The notes under the pieces were generated by a model, which had not been told where the DNA came from, did not search any database, and saw only the letters and a program-made list of their open reading frames with translations. The position numbers and the translations under genes are program-made. A stretch of DNA of 64,000 nt, from assembly GCF_020921035.1 (NCBI RefSeq), contig NC_063151.1, positions 5,394,001 through 5,458,000 on the forward strand. Direction: 5' to 3'. The first letter of the stretch is position 1, and each line of letters starts with the position of its first letter. Of this stretch, positions 11,267 through 21,136 are shown one piece after another. Source of the DNA: Rhodamnia argentea (Eukaryota > Streptophyta > Magnoliopsida > Myrtales > Myrtaceae).

Positions 11267-11830
11267 ATGGCGAAGCTTGCCACCCTGGCAGCGATCCTTG
11301 GAGTCCTCCTGGTGATGTCCCACGCTGTGGCGGCCAACCGCGCCACCATAACCACGGTCGACATCGGCGAGCCCGAGAATCAAAGGCGCCGCGGCGGGAG
11401 CTGCTACGAGCAAGCCGAGAGGCTCGACCGCTGCGATCAGCTCTTCGAGGATGTGATCCAGGGAGGCGGCCGGTACGGAGGCAGTCGGTACAGCTATGGC
11501 GGGTATGGAGGCGGTCGGTATGGCGGTGACCGGTATGGTGGCCGCTTCGGCGGCTACGGAAGTGGGCGGTGGGGTGGCCAAGACCAGTGCTCTGGCCAGC
11601 AGCTGAGGCAGTCGAGGCACTTCGAGCCGTGCTGCAATGAGCTGAGGCAGCTGGACGACGAGTGTCGATGCCAGGGACTAAGGGAGGTGATCAGAGAGCA
11701 GATAGGCGGGTACGGAGGCCGGGGATCGCAAGACGAGGTGAGGAGGTGCGCGAGGAACCTGCAGAACATGTGTGGGCTTGGTCAGTCTTGTTACAACGAG
11801 GCCACGTTGGATGAAGCAGTCAAGGCTTGA
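11267..11830 (+). CDS. 2S albumin, Gly/Tyr-rich 10-Cys type (gene 2, inside LTR element)
   Basis: Intact 187-aa precursor with signal peptide 1-22 and Cys46, Cys56, CC 122-123, CRC 133-135, Cys169 and Cys175, plus the extra cysteines 108 and 161. The Gly/Tyr-rich loop spans residues 66-106 and is shorter than in gene 1. The reading frame, TATA box, RY element and AATAAA (11874-11879) are all preserved although the gene lies between retroelement sequences in every direction. It ends LDEAVKA, eight bases after the point where genes 1 and 3 stop, because those have an extra T in the TTGGAT(T)GAAG motif. Homology to the other loci covers about 10690-12520, which marks the captured segment. It could still be expressed in seed. 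Confidence 0.92.
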   Translation: MAKLATLAAILGVLLVMSHAVAANRATITTVDIGEPENQRRRGGSCYEQAERLDRCDQLFEDVIQGGGRYGGSRYSYGGYGGGRYGGDRYGGRFGGYGSGRWGGQDQCSGQQLRQSRHFEPCCNELRQLDDECRCQGLREVIREQIGGYGGRGSQDEVRRCARNLQNMCGLGQSCYNEATLDEAVKA

Positions 11831-11873
11831 GCAGTAACTAAGATCAGATAAGAATCATGTTAAATGGCGTTTC

Positions 11874-11879
11874 AATAAA
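11874..11879 (+). terminator. Polyadenylation signal of 2S albumin gene 2
   Basis: AATAAA in the conserved 3' flank about 45 bp after the stop codon. Confidence 0.6.
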
Positions 11880-12639
11880 AAGGTAGAATGTGCTTTTTGG
11901 CTCTTATAGTTGCGAGACACGGTGACTTTAGTAGGAGGAGAGAGACTAGGAACGACCACATTGTCGCGTGGTTTTCTTGTCTTATCTTTTGTTTTTATTG
12001 CGTGTATGTTTTGAGAGCGTATGTACGGCTATCTACCGTCAAATAAAATCTTTCCTTTTGTCAATAAAACCAGTCCGTTTAGTGCCTGATAATAAACTGT
12101 GCCAGCTCAACCAATTGGAGATGGACACTTTGATACTCTGTTTTTCAGGTTTATTCCTTCTTCTACCTGTATTATGTCCGAATTCCATCTTTATATGATG
12201 CTAAATGAATACCTTTTCATGTCTGAGCACAGAAACACTCGAGGGAGGTGACTATCTTTTCGCATTCCGCATGCTTATGGTTTTGTTCCGTCGGGAGTTC
12301 TCCTTTTGTGAGACTCTTTTATGTTTTTGGGAGGTATGCTTAAGTACCCTTACAGATTTCTGACGCTAAAATGTCCACCACTTGCTTGGGATGATGTGGG
12401 CCCTGGAATATGACCCCAGACTTGTTCTCTCTGTACAAAGATCCTGAAGCAAGCAAGCAGCTAACGAAATGGCTGAAGCGTCTAAAGGGAAAGTCAAGTC
12501 GATACGACAATGTGGGAAGTTTGAGAGGGACATCATGAGAAATGACGCTAAAAGTTTCGAAGCGCCTCTGCCTAAATTATGAGAAATGGAGCTAAAAGTT
12601 TCGAAGCGATTTTCGAATGTGTTTAAGACAAAAGTTTTG

Positions 12640-14957
12640 CACTGAACCGTCGCTTCCTTCTAAACCTTTTAAGCAACTATTCAATTTTTACTCTCTAGGC
12701 TAGAGAACTGGCAGACGAAGTTGAGGCAGAAAGGGCAAAATCATCTGAGCCCTTTAGAAAAGGAACGGAGAAAGTTGGAGAACCTTCTAGAACCGAGGAG
12801 GCTTCAGTTGTTAAAACCAAAGAAAGATCTAGAGGAGGAAAAGTGATCTCTCAGGCTGAAAATGTGAGAGAATTATGATGATGAGAATCTCTATTCTCAG
12901 TTTAAGAGCATTGATATGAAGTTTATGGCTAAACAAGGTTAGAAGGACCGGTTGTTCAGATCTATAGCTCATAAAGAGTACTTTTAGATCTCTAATTAAT
13001 AGAACTTCTATGAACAATAGGCCAGTGGACTTTGAGTATTTTGAGAAAGCCGGTGTTCAGATTCTATCCTTACTGTCAAATCTGCATCTACAAAACCTCT
13101 GCACTCTAACTATTCCTTGTTATCTTGAGCTAACTACATATATCTATTCGAACTTCTCTATGCCCAGTAAAGATCATATTCAATTCTCTTGCTTTGATCA
13201 AGACTATATTTCGAGTGCTTTAGAACTTTCTGAAATTCTAAGTTCTGAACAAATTTTCTTTCACTCCTATTTCTATCTTAGATGATATTGTCTATAAAGT
13301 CCTGTCTCGCAATCCAAAACTCACCAGAGCAAACAAGCCTCACATTGAACACAATCATTTCCCTCTAAGATGTATTGTTATGAATAACGTAGTCATAAAC
13401 TGTCTTAGACCCAAAGGCTCTTCAAAAATAGATATATCTCGTTTTGAAGCCAAGATCATCTGGGCCATATTGAATGGCAAGCCCCTTTCTCTAGCTTATA
13501 TCATATTTCTTCACATGTTCAGAACAGTTAGGAAGAATAAGGGATAGCTGCCTTGTGGCTCCCTAATTACCAGAATCTGTGAATGCTTGAATATAAATGT
13601 ACAAAAGAAGATCAGATCTTTGCAACTTCCTTAAGGTATAACTAATGAATCAATGATGATCGAGATGGGCTATAAGTTTTCAGCTGGACAGTGGAGAGAC
13701 AGGAAGAACTCTGTAGTGTTGATTGATCATCCCGCAGCAGAAACAGCATCGATAACTCAGTCTGCAGAACCATCACCTGTAGATCCAGCACCTACTGAAT
13801 CCTCACCTGTACAATCATCTGGGCCCACACAAAAAAGAAGGATGAAGATGTTTGCACAAAAATCCACAAGGCCTGGACAGAGGAGAAAACTTGCTCAGAG
13901 GATGCTTGACAGAATCCTTAATGAATATGAAATGGATACATCTAAGAGCTCTTTGGCAAGTGTTTCAGATGATGAGCAAAATAACTATGATGAGTTCAGA
14001 TGGAACTATCATGAGCAAAAGGTAGCTGTTGCGAGGACTGAATTAGAGAAACTGGCAAGGAAGACAAAGAAATAGAAGATGTTATTCAAATTGTTGTGAA
14101 AATAGCTGTTGAGGATGCTATTGCAGCTCAGATGGAGCAGCAAGAAGAGGAGAAAGAAAGAGAGGAGATCGAACAAGAAGAAGAAGAGTGTCCACAGGAT
14201 GTGGAAATTGAAAAAGATGTTGTTCAACCCATCCTAGATGAGGACAAGGAAACAAATGATCAGGATGAGACACTAGTGCTTGATCTGCCGAAGGAAGGCA
14301 CTCAGAATGTAGCTCAGATGGACACAGTGGAAGTTCATATTGAGGGGGAGTATAATGAACAATTAATCATGGATACTGCTGGTGTAGAAGATTCCTCACT
14401 CAGGATTGCTTCAGTTCCTACTCTGCAGGACACTTGCAATCGCATGATGAACCAAGAAGTTGCCAGGTTAAGAATAGTGAATTACTACAATTTCATTGAC
14501 TCAGAAGCAAGCTAAAACTCAGGGGGAGTCATCTAATGTTGGTGTTCAAAATGAAGATGATATGAGTGATGTTACAAATTCTGAGTTGCTTAAAGATATC
14601 ATGTACAGATAAGGTGAACTGCAAAACCTGATTAAGGATATGTGGACCTCAATTCATGTGGAAATGGATGAGATGAAGAACAGAATGGCATTTGAACTTT
14701 AGAAGCTGAGAAGAGATATGTCTTCTAACGCCAGCTTAGCCTTTATAGGGGTGGAACATATGGGGAAGAAAATGGATAACATGAGAGCAGCAATCGATCA
14801 GAAGCTGGAACAGTTCTCTAAATTCGCTCTTATTCAACTTCCTTCAAATCTTGAGCCTTCTTCATCTACTCAAGCTCCATCCATATCTATTCCAGCCCCA
14901 AATCCTCCCAAATGGAACTCACTTTTATTCCCTTTATCAGATTTGGTTCTGTTTTAA
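12640..14957 (+). pseudogene. Retroelement-associated ORF remnants
   Basis: Broken frames at 13010-13285 (VDFEYFEKAGVQILSLLSNL), 13480-13540 (LAYIIFLHMFRTVR), 13653-14075, 14096-14515 and 14718-14957 follow one another in the same direction and read as one long protein with stops. This type of ORF, with a conserved N-terminal part and an acidic Glu/Gln-rich tail, commonly occurs in plant LTR retroelements; I recognise the style rather than a defined enzymatic domain. No protease, integrase or reverse transcriptase motif is seen here. Confidence 0.55.
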
Positions 14958-15598
14958 AGTTCGATGTTTTTGAGTTTGGTCGTTGATTCTACACAAGTAC
15001 TTTAATGCTTCATTGAAACTTTTTAATGTATTTTGGGCTGATCTACAATGCTTTATTTTCAATACATATGCTAGTTTGATCCATCCTTTTGTACTGTTGA
15101 CAAAAAGGGGGAGAAATATTTATTTCCCTTATATTATGTTACAAAAGGGAGAGATAATGAATTGCAGGAACAAGAACGAGTTCTGTTGTAAAACGAGTTC
15201 GGAATGATGAAACAAGAACAAGTTATGTGGTGAAACAAGTCTGAATGATGATTTTGTGTGAACAGGTTCTGACGTTCAAAACTGAACCTTCTTCTGTGAA
15301 TAAATTATAATTCACATGCTCTGATACAGGCTATATAGGTTCTTTAGTTTGAATATGAACTCGATGCTCTGAACCTATTTGTGTCCAAATGACAAACTAT
15401 CAGATGCTCTAATACATATTCTACAAGTTCTGAAGGCGAAACCGAATCATACTACAAGGCTGAATTCAAATCCTCATTTTACAACTTTCTCTTGTTTTTG
15501 CTTTACACTAAGTGACATATCATTGACAACCAAGTTATTGTGATTACATGCAATTATACAACAATTGGTATATTTATGTGGATAATTTTGCCATCATA

Positions 15599-15613
15599 AA
15601 AAAGGGGGAAGGT
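15599..15613 (+). other. Polypurine tract
   Basis: AAAAAAGGGGGAAGG immediately before the 3' LTR, the plus-strand primer site of the retroelement. Confidence 0.75.
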
Positions 15614-16711
15614 TGTTGGGAAAAACCCCTAATTAATTTTGAAGTTGCCAAAACAATCCATATTCTCTAATATCTGAGTTAATGCAATGAAATACTTATT
15701 TTGCAGATTGTCTTAATGTATTTTCGAGTGTTAAAGAAAGGTTACACAAGATAGAATCTGGCATGAAAGGCTCAAACGATGTCTGAAGGTCTCGGACGTT
15801 GCTTGAAGAGCTCGGACGTTGAGTGGATACCTCAAACATTGCTGTGTAGCTCAAGCTCCGAGGGAGTACTTCTTGTGCAATGACTAAAATATTACGAGAT
15901 ATCTTCGAGATGATTTGATTGACATATTAGATCATCACAACGATTAGCAAATCAAGCTGGATTCATTTTTAAAAATTATCAATTATGAAAATCAATCAAA
16001 GACATGGATTAAGGGAGATGGTGATGACTCACCTCTTGAAGAACTCTATCTATGGAAACCCTAAATCATAATTGTATGGCTGATTTGGTCTGATGGGAGA
16101 TTCTTTCTTTGATTGATCTCAACGACTACGAGATCATTTGTATACAATCTTGTCCAAATGGAAAGTTGGGAGAGTGATTCTCGGAAGATCTTGTAACAGG
16201 CAGTTGGAGATGGAGAAGTATAAAAAGAGACCTCAAGAATGAAAAGTGAATACATGAGAGAGCAAAATCTTAAATTTCAAGATCAAGAGAGCTTCACATC
16301 TTTCATGTACTCTATATCTAAACACTATAATACTTAGAGGTTTATTCAAGTAAGAGAGTGTTAAATGGAAAGTCTAGTTACTCAAGAATCGTCACAAGTA
16401 TTGTAACCTCTGAAATATTCACTAGTAAAATCCAGCTGATTGGCTGCTAGCATAAAGAAGTGGATGTATGTTTGAACAAAGCTGAATTACTATAAACTTT
16501 TCGTGCCAATTCTCTATCCCTTAAACTCTTTATTATTATAGTGTGATAGTTGAATTGTGCACGCTATTGAATCTAAGGACACCTCGGTTCTTGTTAGCGA
16601 TCATCATTTGAACTAAGCTCTGAGCTTATCTGTTTAAATTCCAAATTGATTTCTATAATTCTTTGAAATAACTTATTCAGCCCCCCCTAGGCAATAACGT
16701 TAGCACCAACA
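15614..16711 (+). repeat. 3' LTR
   Basis: 1098 bp, starts TGTTGGG and ends CACCAACA, followed by GAGGT as the right target repeat. It lacks the MITE present in the 5' LTR. Confidence 0.88.
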
Positions 16712-17900
16712 GAGGTTTGGTTATATAAGAATCACAATAAATGAAAATCGTGTCATGTATTTTCGATCTCGAGTATCTTAAAATGGCAAATGGCTTCGCA
16801 TAGTTGTAGCTGAACATCCATTAATATTATGCATACTTCTTAGTAGTCATGATCAAAACAACTTTACATAGATCAAGAATTCATGCATGGGATGATGACA
16901 TAAATAATTAATGAACTTTAGTTTAATGTGCAATATGGTTCATTTGCACTTTAAATTTGTTCAATGTGATCATTGAACTTTAACTTAATGTACAATGATT
17001 TCTCCGAGCTTTTAATTTATTCAATATGGTCCTTAAACTTTTGGTATGTGTTTAATTTGGTACTTGAAAAATGTTCCATATTGTCCTTTCATTAATTTAA
17101 GTTCGGGGACATCATTGAACATTTTCATTATAGGTGATCGATTTACGGTTCGATCCGATCCCACCTTGGATCCGAGAACCGGATGGGAGGACAAGTTCCT
17201 AGTTTCAAGGATTGGCTGGTCCGGTTCGGTTCCCGAGCAATCCGATCATTGGATGGGTCGCATTTTTTGTCTATGATTTGTTGTTTAATTTTTCTTGTTA
17301 ATGACATATTTATTAAACCACCTCTCATTAATTGCGCAGCGTTGTCACTAAACTTGAAATTCATATTAAGTATTTTAGGTTTAGGTTTAAGTTAAGGTTT
17401 AGGAAATTAAAAAAAAAATAATTGTTTGGTCCGGTCCGGTTCCCCCTTGGAATCGGGAATCGAACCAACCATAAGCAGTCCCAATTATGTTGAATCGGGA
17501 AGCAGACTGGAGTCCTTGGGAATCGGATCAAATCGGCCAGCTGGGAAGTTCTCGGTTCGGTCGATCCATGATGCTCGGTTCTAATTTTCATTCAATTGAG
17601 TGACTAAATTAAATATTTACCAAAAGTTCCGGAACCACATTGTATAAATTAAAAGTTTATTGATGACATTACACGTTGGACCAAAGTTGATGAATCATAT
17701 TGCACATTAAATTTAAATTCATGATCCATTTGGGGTTATTTACCCTCCGAATATCAATACATGAGTAGTGCATCCTTACAAAATGAATGATTATTGCCTC
17801 TCGATCGGTCTTAACAGTCAAAACCGAAGATATTAAAACCGGTTGAGAAGATTCACTTTTTCGGACTCAAGAACTAGCTTGCAGAGACTATAATTACTTG
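16712..17900. repeat. Duplicated flank upstream of 2S albumin gene 3
   Basis: This is the second copy of the 1757-3170 region and contains the empty site of the 2864-3112 solo LTR. No coding potential is seen. Confidence 0.6.
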
Positions 17901-18225
17901 AGATCGAGAGAGAGAGATCGATCCCGAACTGTGCTGTGAGATTCCATATTTCACATAAAGTGGAGATAAACTCTGCGGCAGCATTTGCATGGCCACCTCA
18001 ACGTGGAGGTTGAGATGCATCGAATGGACTGCAAAAAACCAGAGTCACAGTCGAAATGTGCAAGTGGCGATCCCGTGATCATCTCTTCACTCGATCAAGC
18101 TGTGAATACCAACAGCTACTTTTGCATTACGTGTTAGTCCAAACCCAACGTTTCCTCCATGCACAAGGCCACCGCCCCCAAAATGACAAAACCCTTTGGC
18201 CCTGACCAACCATCTCATCTCACCA

Positions 18226-18275
18226 TCCACGTACTCCACATGCAATTGCAGACCCCTCCAACTCCTCTATATAAA
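18226..18275 (+). promoter_or_regulatory. Seed-type promoter of 2S albumin gene 3
   Basis: CCACGTAC, then CATGCA at 18239-18244, then TATATAAA at 18268-18275, matching the gene 1 promoter almost base for base. Confidence 0.7.
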
Positions 18276-18362
18276 CCACCCGCCATTTCCCTTCATCACT
18301 CACCAAAACACACAACAATCACACCAAGAATCAATCTCCCTCTCTTGTGAAAACAACCCACA

Positions 18363-18857
18363 ATGGCGAAACTTGCCACCCTCGCAGCGATCCTTGGAGT
18401 CCTCCTGGTGATGTCCCACGCTGTGGCGGCCAACCGCGCCACCATAACCACGGTTGACATCAACGAGCCCGAGAACCAGATGCGCCGCGGCGGGAGCTGC
18501 TACGAGCAAGCTGAGAGGCTCAACCACTGCGAGCAGCTCTTTGAGGATGTGATGCAGGGAGGCAGCCGGTACGGAGGTGGTCGGTACGGAGGCGGCTACG
18601 GAAGCGGACGAAGGGGAGGCCAAGACCAGTGCTCAGGCCAGCAGCTAAGGCAGTCGAGGCACTTCGAGCCGTGCTGCAATGAGCTGAGGCGGATGGACGA
18701 TGAGTGCCGGTGCCAGGGACTAAGGGAGGTGATAAGAGAGCAGATGGGCGGGTACGGAGGACGGGGATCGCAAGACGAGGTGAGGAGGTGCACGAGGAAC
18801 CTGCAGAACATGTGTGGGCTTGGTCAGTCCTGTTACAATGAGGCCATGCTGGATTGA
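18363..18857 (+). CDS. 2S albumin, Gly/Tyr-rich 10-Cys type (gene 3)
   Basis: Predicted 164-aa precursor, the shortest of the three. Signal peptide 1-22 is followed by the propeptide start VDINEPENQ and a small chain with the SCYEQ and HCEQLF cysteines. The Gly/Tyr-rich loop is reduced to about residues 66-86, then comes the large chain with CC, CRC and C-terminal cysteines. The two extra cysteines (QCSGQ and RRC) are retained even though the loop has shrunk, so they are a stable trait of this subgroup rather than part of the loop expansion. AATAAA is at 18920-18925. It shares the extra-T early stop with gene 1, consistent with those two being the direct segmental duplicates. Confidence 0.92.
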   Translation: MAKLATLAAILGVLLVMSHAVAANRATITTVDINEPENQMRRGGSCYEQAERLNHCEQLFEDVMQGGSRYGGGRYGGGYGSGRRGGQDQCSGQQLRQSRHFEPCCNELRRMDDECRCQGLREVIREQMGGYGGRGSQDEVRRCTRNLQNMCGLGQSCYNEAMLD

Positions 18858-18919
18858 AGAAGTCGAGGGTTGAGCTTTAAAACTAAAGATCAGATGAGAA
18901 TCACGTTAAATGGCGTTTC

Positions 18920-18925
18920 AATAAA
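18920..18925 (+). terminator. Polyadenylation signal of 2S albumin gene 3
   Basis: AATAAA in the conserved 3' flank. Confidence 0.6.
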
Positions 18926-19099
18926 GAAAAGGTAGAATGTGTCTTTTGGCTAGAGTCGCCAGACACGGAGACTTTTAGTAGGAGGAGAGAGACAAGAAAC
19001 CACCACATCATCGTGTGGTTTTCTTTATCTTGTCTTATCTTTCGTTTTAAGTACGTGTATGTTTTGAGACCGTATGTACGGCTATGTACCAGCCAAATA

Positions 19100-21130
19100 A
19101 AAATCTGATCTTAGCTTTCTTTGGTTCATAATTAATATATGACATATATAAATATACATATGCCAATGATGAGTGACCTCGATAACACGTATGCAGAAGA
19201 ATTTATCATGTATACGTGCATGGGCAGTGCGAGAACGTGTCACGTTGATTGGATTTTCTTTTCAGTCCTAAACTTTTAGCAGCATTGTTATCGGACAGAA
19301 CATACCCTCATAAGCAATCAATTTGATCTGATTGTGTGCCCCATCCTGCTAAATTTACTCCGAGTCTTAGTCAATTTTCCCTTTATCCTTCTTGGGGTGA
19401 ATCTGAGTCATGGCTTTTTTCTAGTTGGCCAAAGTGCATCACACATTGCATGCCTTGGAAATATAAGCCCAAATGGATCTTATTACTTCCGCTAAGCTAT
19501 GATTCTCAGCTGTATCATATGAAAAAAAAAAAAAAAAGATTATGACTAGCATTGTTTCAAGATGAGGCTAAAAGATAAAGCAAAATGAATATCAGTCGCT
19601 AATATGTCAAGTTTTTGACTTTAAGGAATGAATTGGAAACCGATAAGATTAGGGACGGGTGATCGATCGATGAATTAACAAAAGGAGAATGTTTTCTTGA
19701 TAGTCCGACAGTACTGTCAGTTATTTCGATCATAGATTCACATACTATCACCATGTGTTTTGCATAAAATACTCATTAATTGAAACATCATGGAGTCAGA
19801 AATAATTATAGTACTATCAGGCTAGTGGCTTCCTTAACACAAATATGACAGCTCTATCATCCTTAAAAGATAAAAAATGAGAAATTTCACTCATCCGTTC
19901 AGATAGCATACATTTGGTTTTGGTCAAAGATCCGCTCAATCCAATTAGCGAAGAGAGGAAAAGAAACGAAAGCAAGAGATCGGAGTTAATGGCCAAGGAA
20001 AGATACCAGAACAAACTTGATTTCCTAGGTGACCGCACCAATCAATTGCACATATTTTCTGGTCAAAGAACATAAAATGAGCAAATCATGTTCTAACCAA
20101 AGCACACATTTGAGTACATCCGAGTTGGTAATTTCTAATACAGTTGAAGTATTTGACAATGCTCTTTGTAATGCAATAGATCCACTACATATATTCATAC
20201 ATACTAGTGCAAGCATGCAAAAGAATGGAATGCAGAGTCACAGCCACAAGCCTCAAGCCTCAAGCCTACTCAGCTACTTGAACCAAAATTAGGCATCACA
20301 ATCATCTTCATCTGCACTTGAATACAAGAATTCCTCTGGGATTTCTTTTCACTGGTGGTTTAATTTTACACCCTTCTTCCTTTCTTTTTCTCTAGTTCTA
20401 TCTGATCAAAACCATCGGCAGGCTAATGACACCACTAGTTGCTAATGTGTAATACCGTACTTTCAACTGATTCAAAATCTCTGAAACTACTGTGTAGTGT
20501 TCACTGTCATCTTCTTGTTAATTACCACGAATGAAGTTTGCTAAAAAGGACACCAATCTATTAAAACTCACGTTGGATGGAGAAAGTTACATGTGTATTT
20601 GAACACTTTAAATTGAAAACTTTTTCTTCACTCGAGTCTTTGACGGCGTGAAAAAACCAAAAGCGTGACTTAAGTAGAAGCTCTCGTTAACTCAATCCCC
20701 TTGAACAATGATTTCAGGTTTTGTATCTCCCAAAGTTACTAGAAAAGGCCAAAAAGAATAATGAAAGCGACACTGCAATCTCTACTACCAACAGAAAACT
20801 TTGTGCACTTAATTGAAAGTTCAGAATGACATTTGTACATTCCACAAAATTTTAAGGATCTAACTGAACCAGCTTAAAATTTCATGGACAACACTGCATA
20901 TTAGACATCTCCATGTCTCTAATTAACAGAGATGATACAGCATATTGGACAAGGACCAATGTTATTATTATCATAGACAAGGTTTGAATCTATTTGTGTT
21001 CCATTAAGTTAACAGATAAGTAGGTTCAGCAGTAATCAAAAAACCCCTGTAGATCCAATGTTGAAGTTCCTTCTGAGTTCTCACACAACAGTCGTGAGAG
21101 GAAGTAAGCAATCCACAGTTTTTACATGAC
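19100..21130. other. Intergenic region, nothing recognised
   Basis: AT-rich DNA between albumin gene 3 and the 3' end of AP5M. It contains short ORFs without recognisable similarity and a 17-bp A-run near 19520. Homology to the other albumin loci ends near 19100. I see no structured element. Confidence 0.5.
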
Positions 21131-21136
21131 TTCGGC

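Larger units (their letters stand above)
7159..16711 (+). mobile_element. Composite Ty1/copia-type LTR retrotransposon carrying a 2S albumin gene
   Basis: Two long direct repeats (7159-8645 and 15614-16711) start TGTTGG and end CAATA/CAACA. A degenerate initiator-Met tRNA primer-binding site follows the 5' LTR and a purine tract precedes the 3' LTR. Flanks TAGGT (7154-7158) and GAGGT (16712-16716) form a 5-bp target duplication with one mismatch. The interior holds decayed gag, an antisense pol fragment, a complete 2S albumin gene and remnants of a second retroelement ORF. Sense protease, integrase and reverse transcriptase are missing, so the element is non-autonomous. It inserted into the duplicated albumin locus, because the sequences on its two sides are contiguous in the other copy at about 1750. 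Confidence 0.88.
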
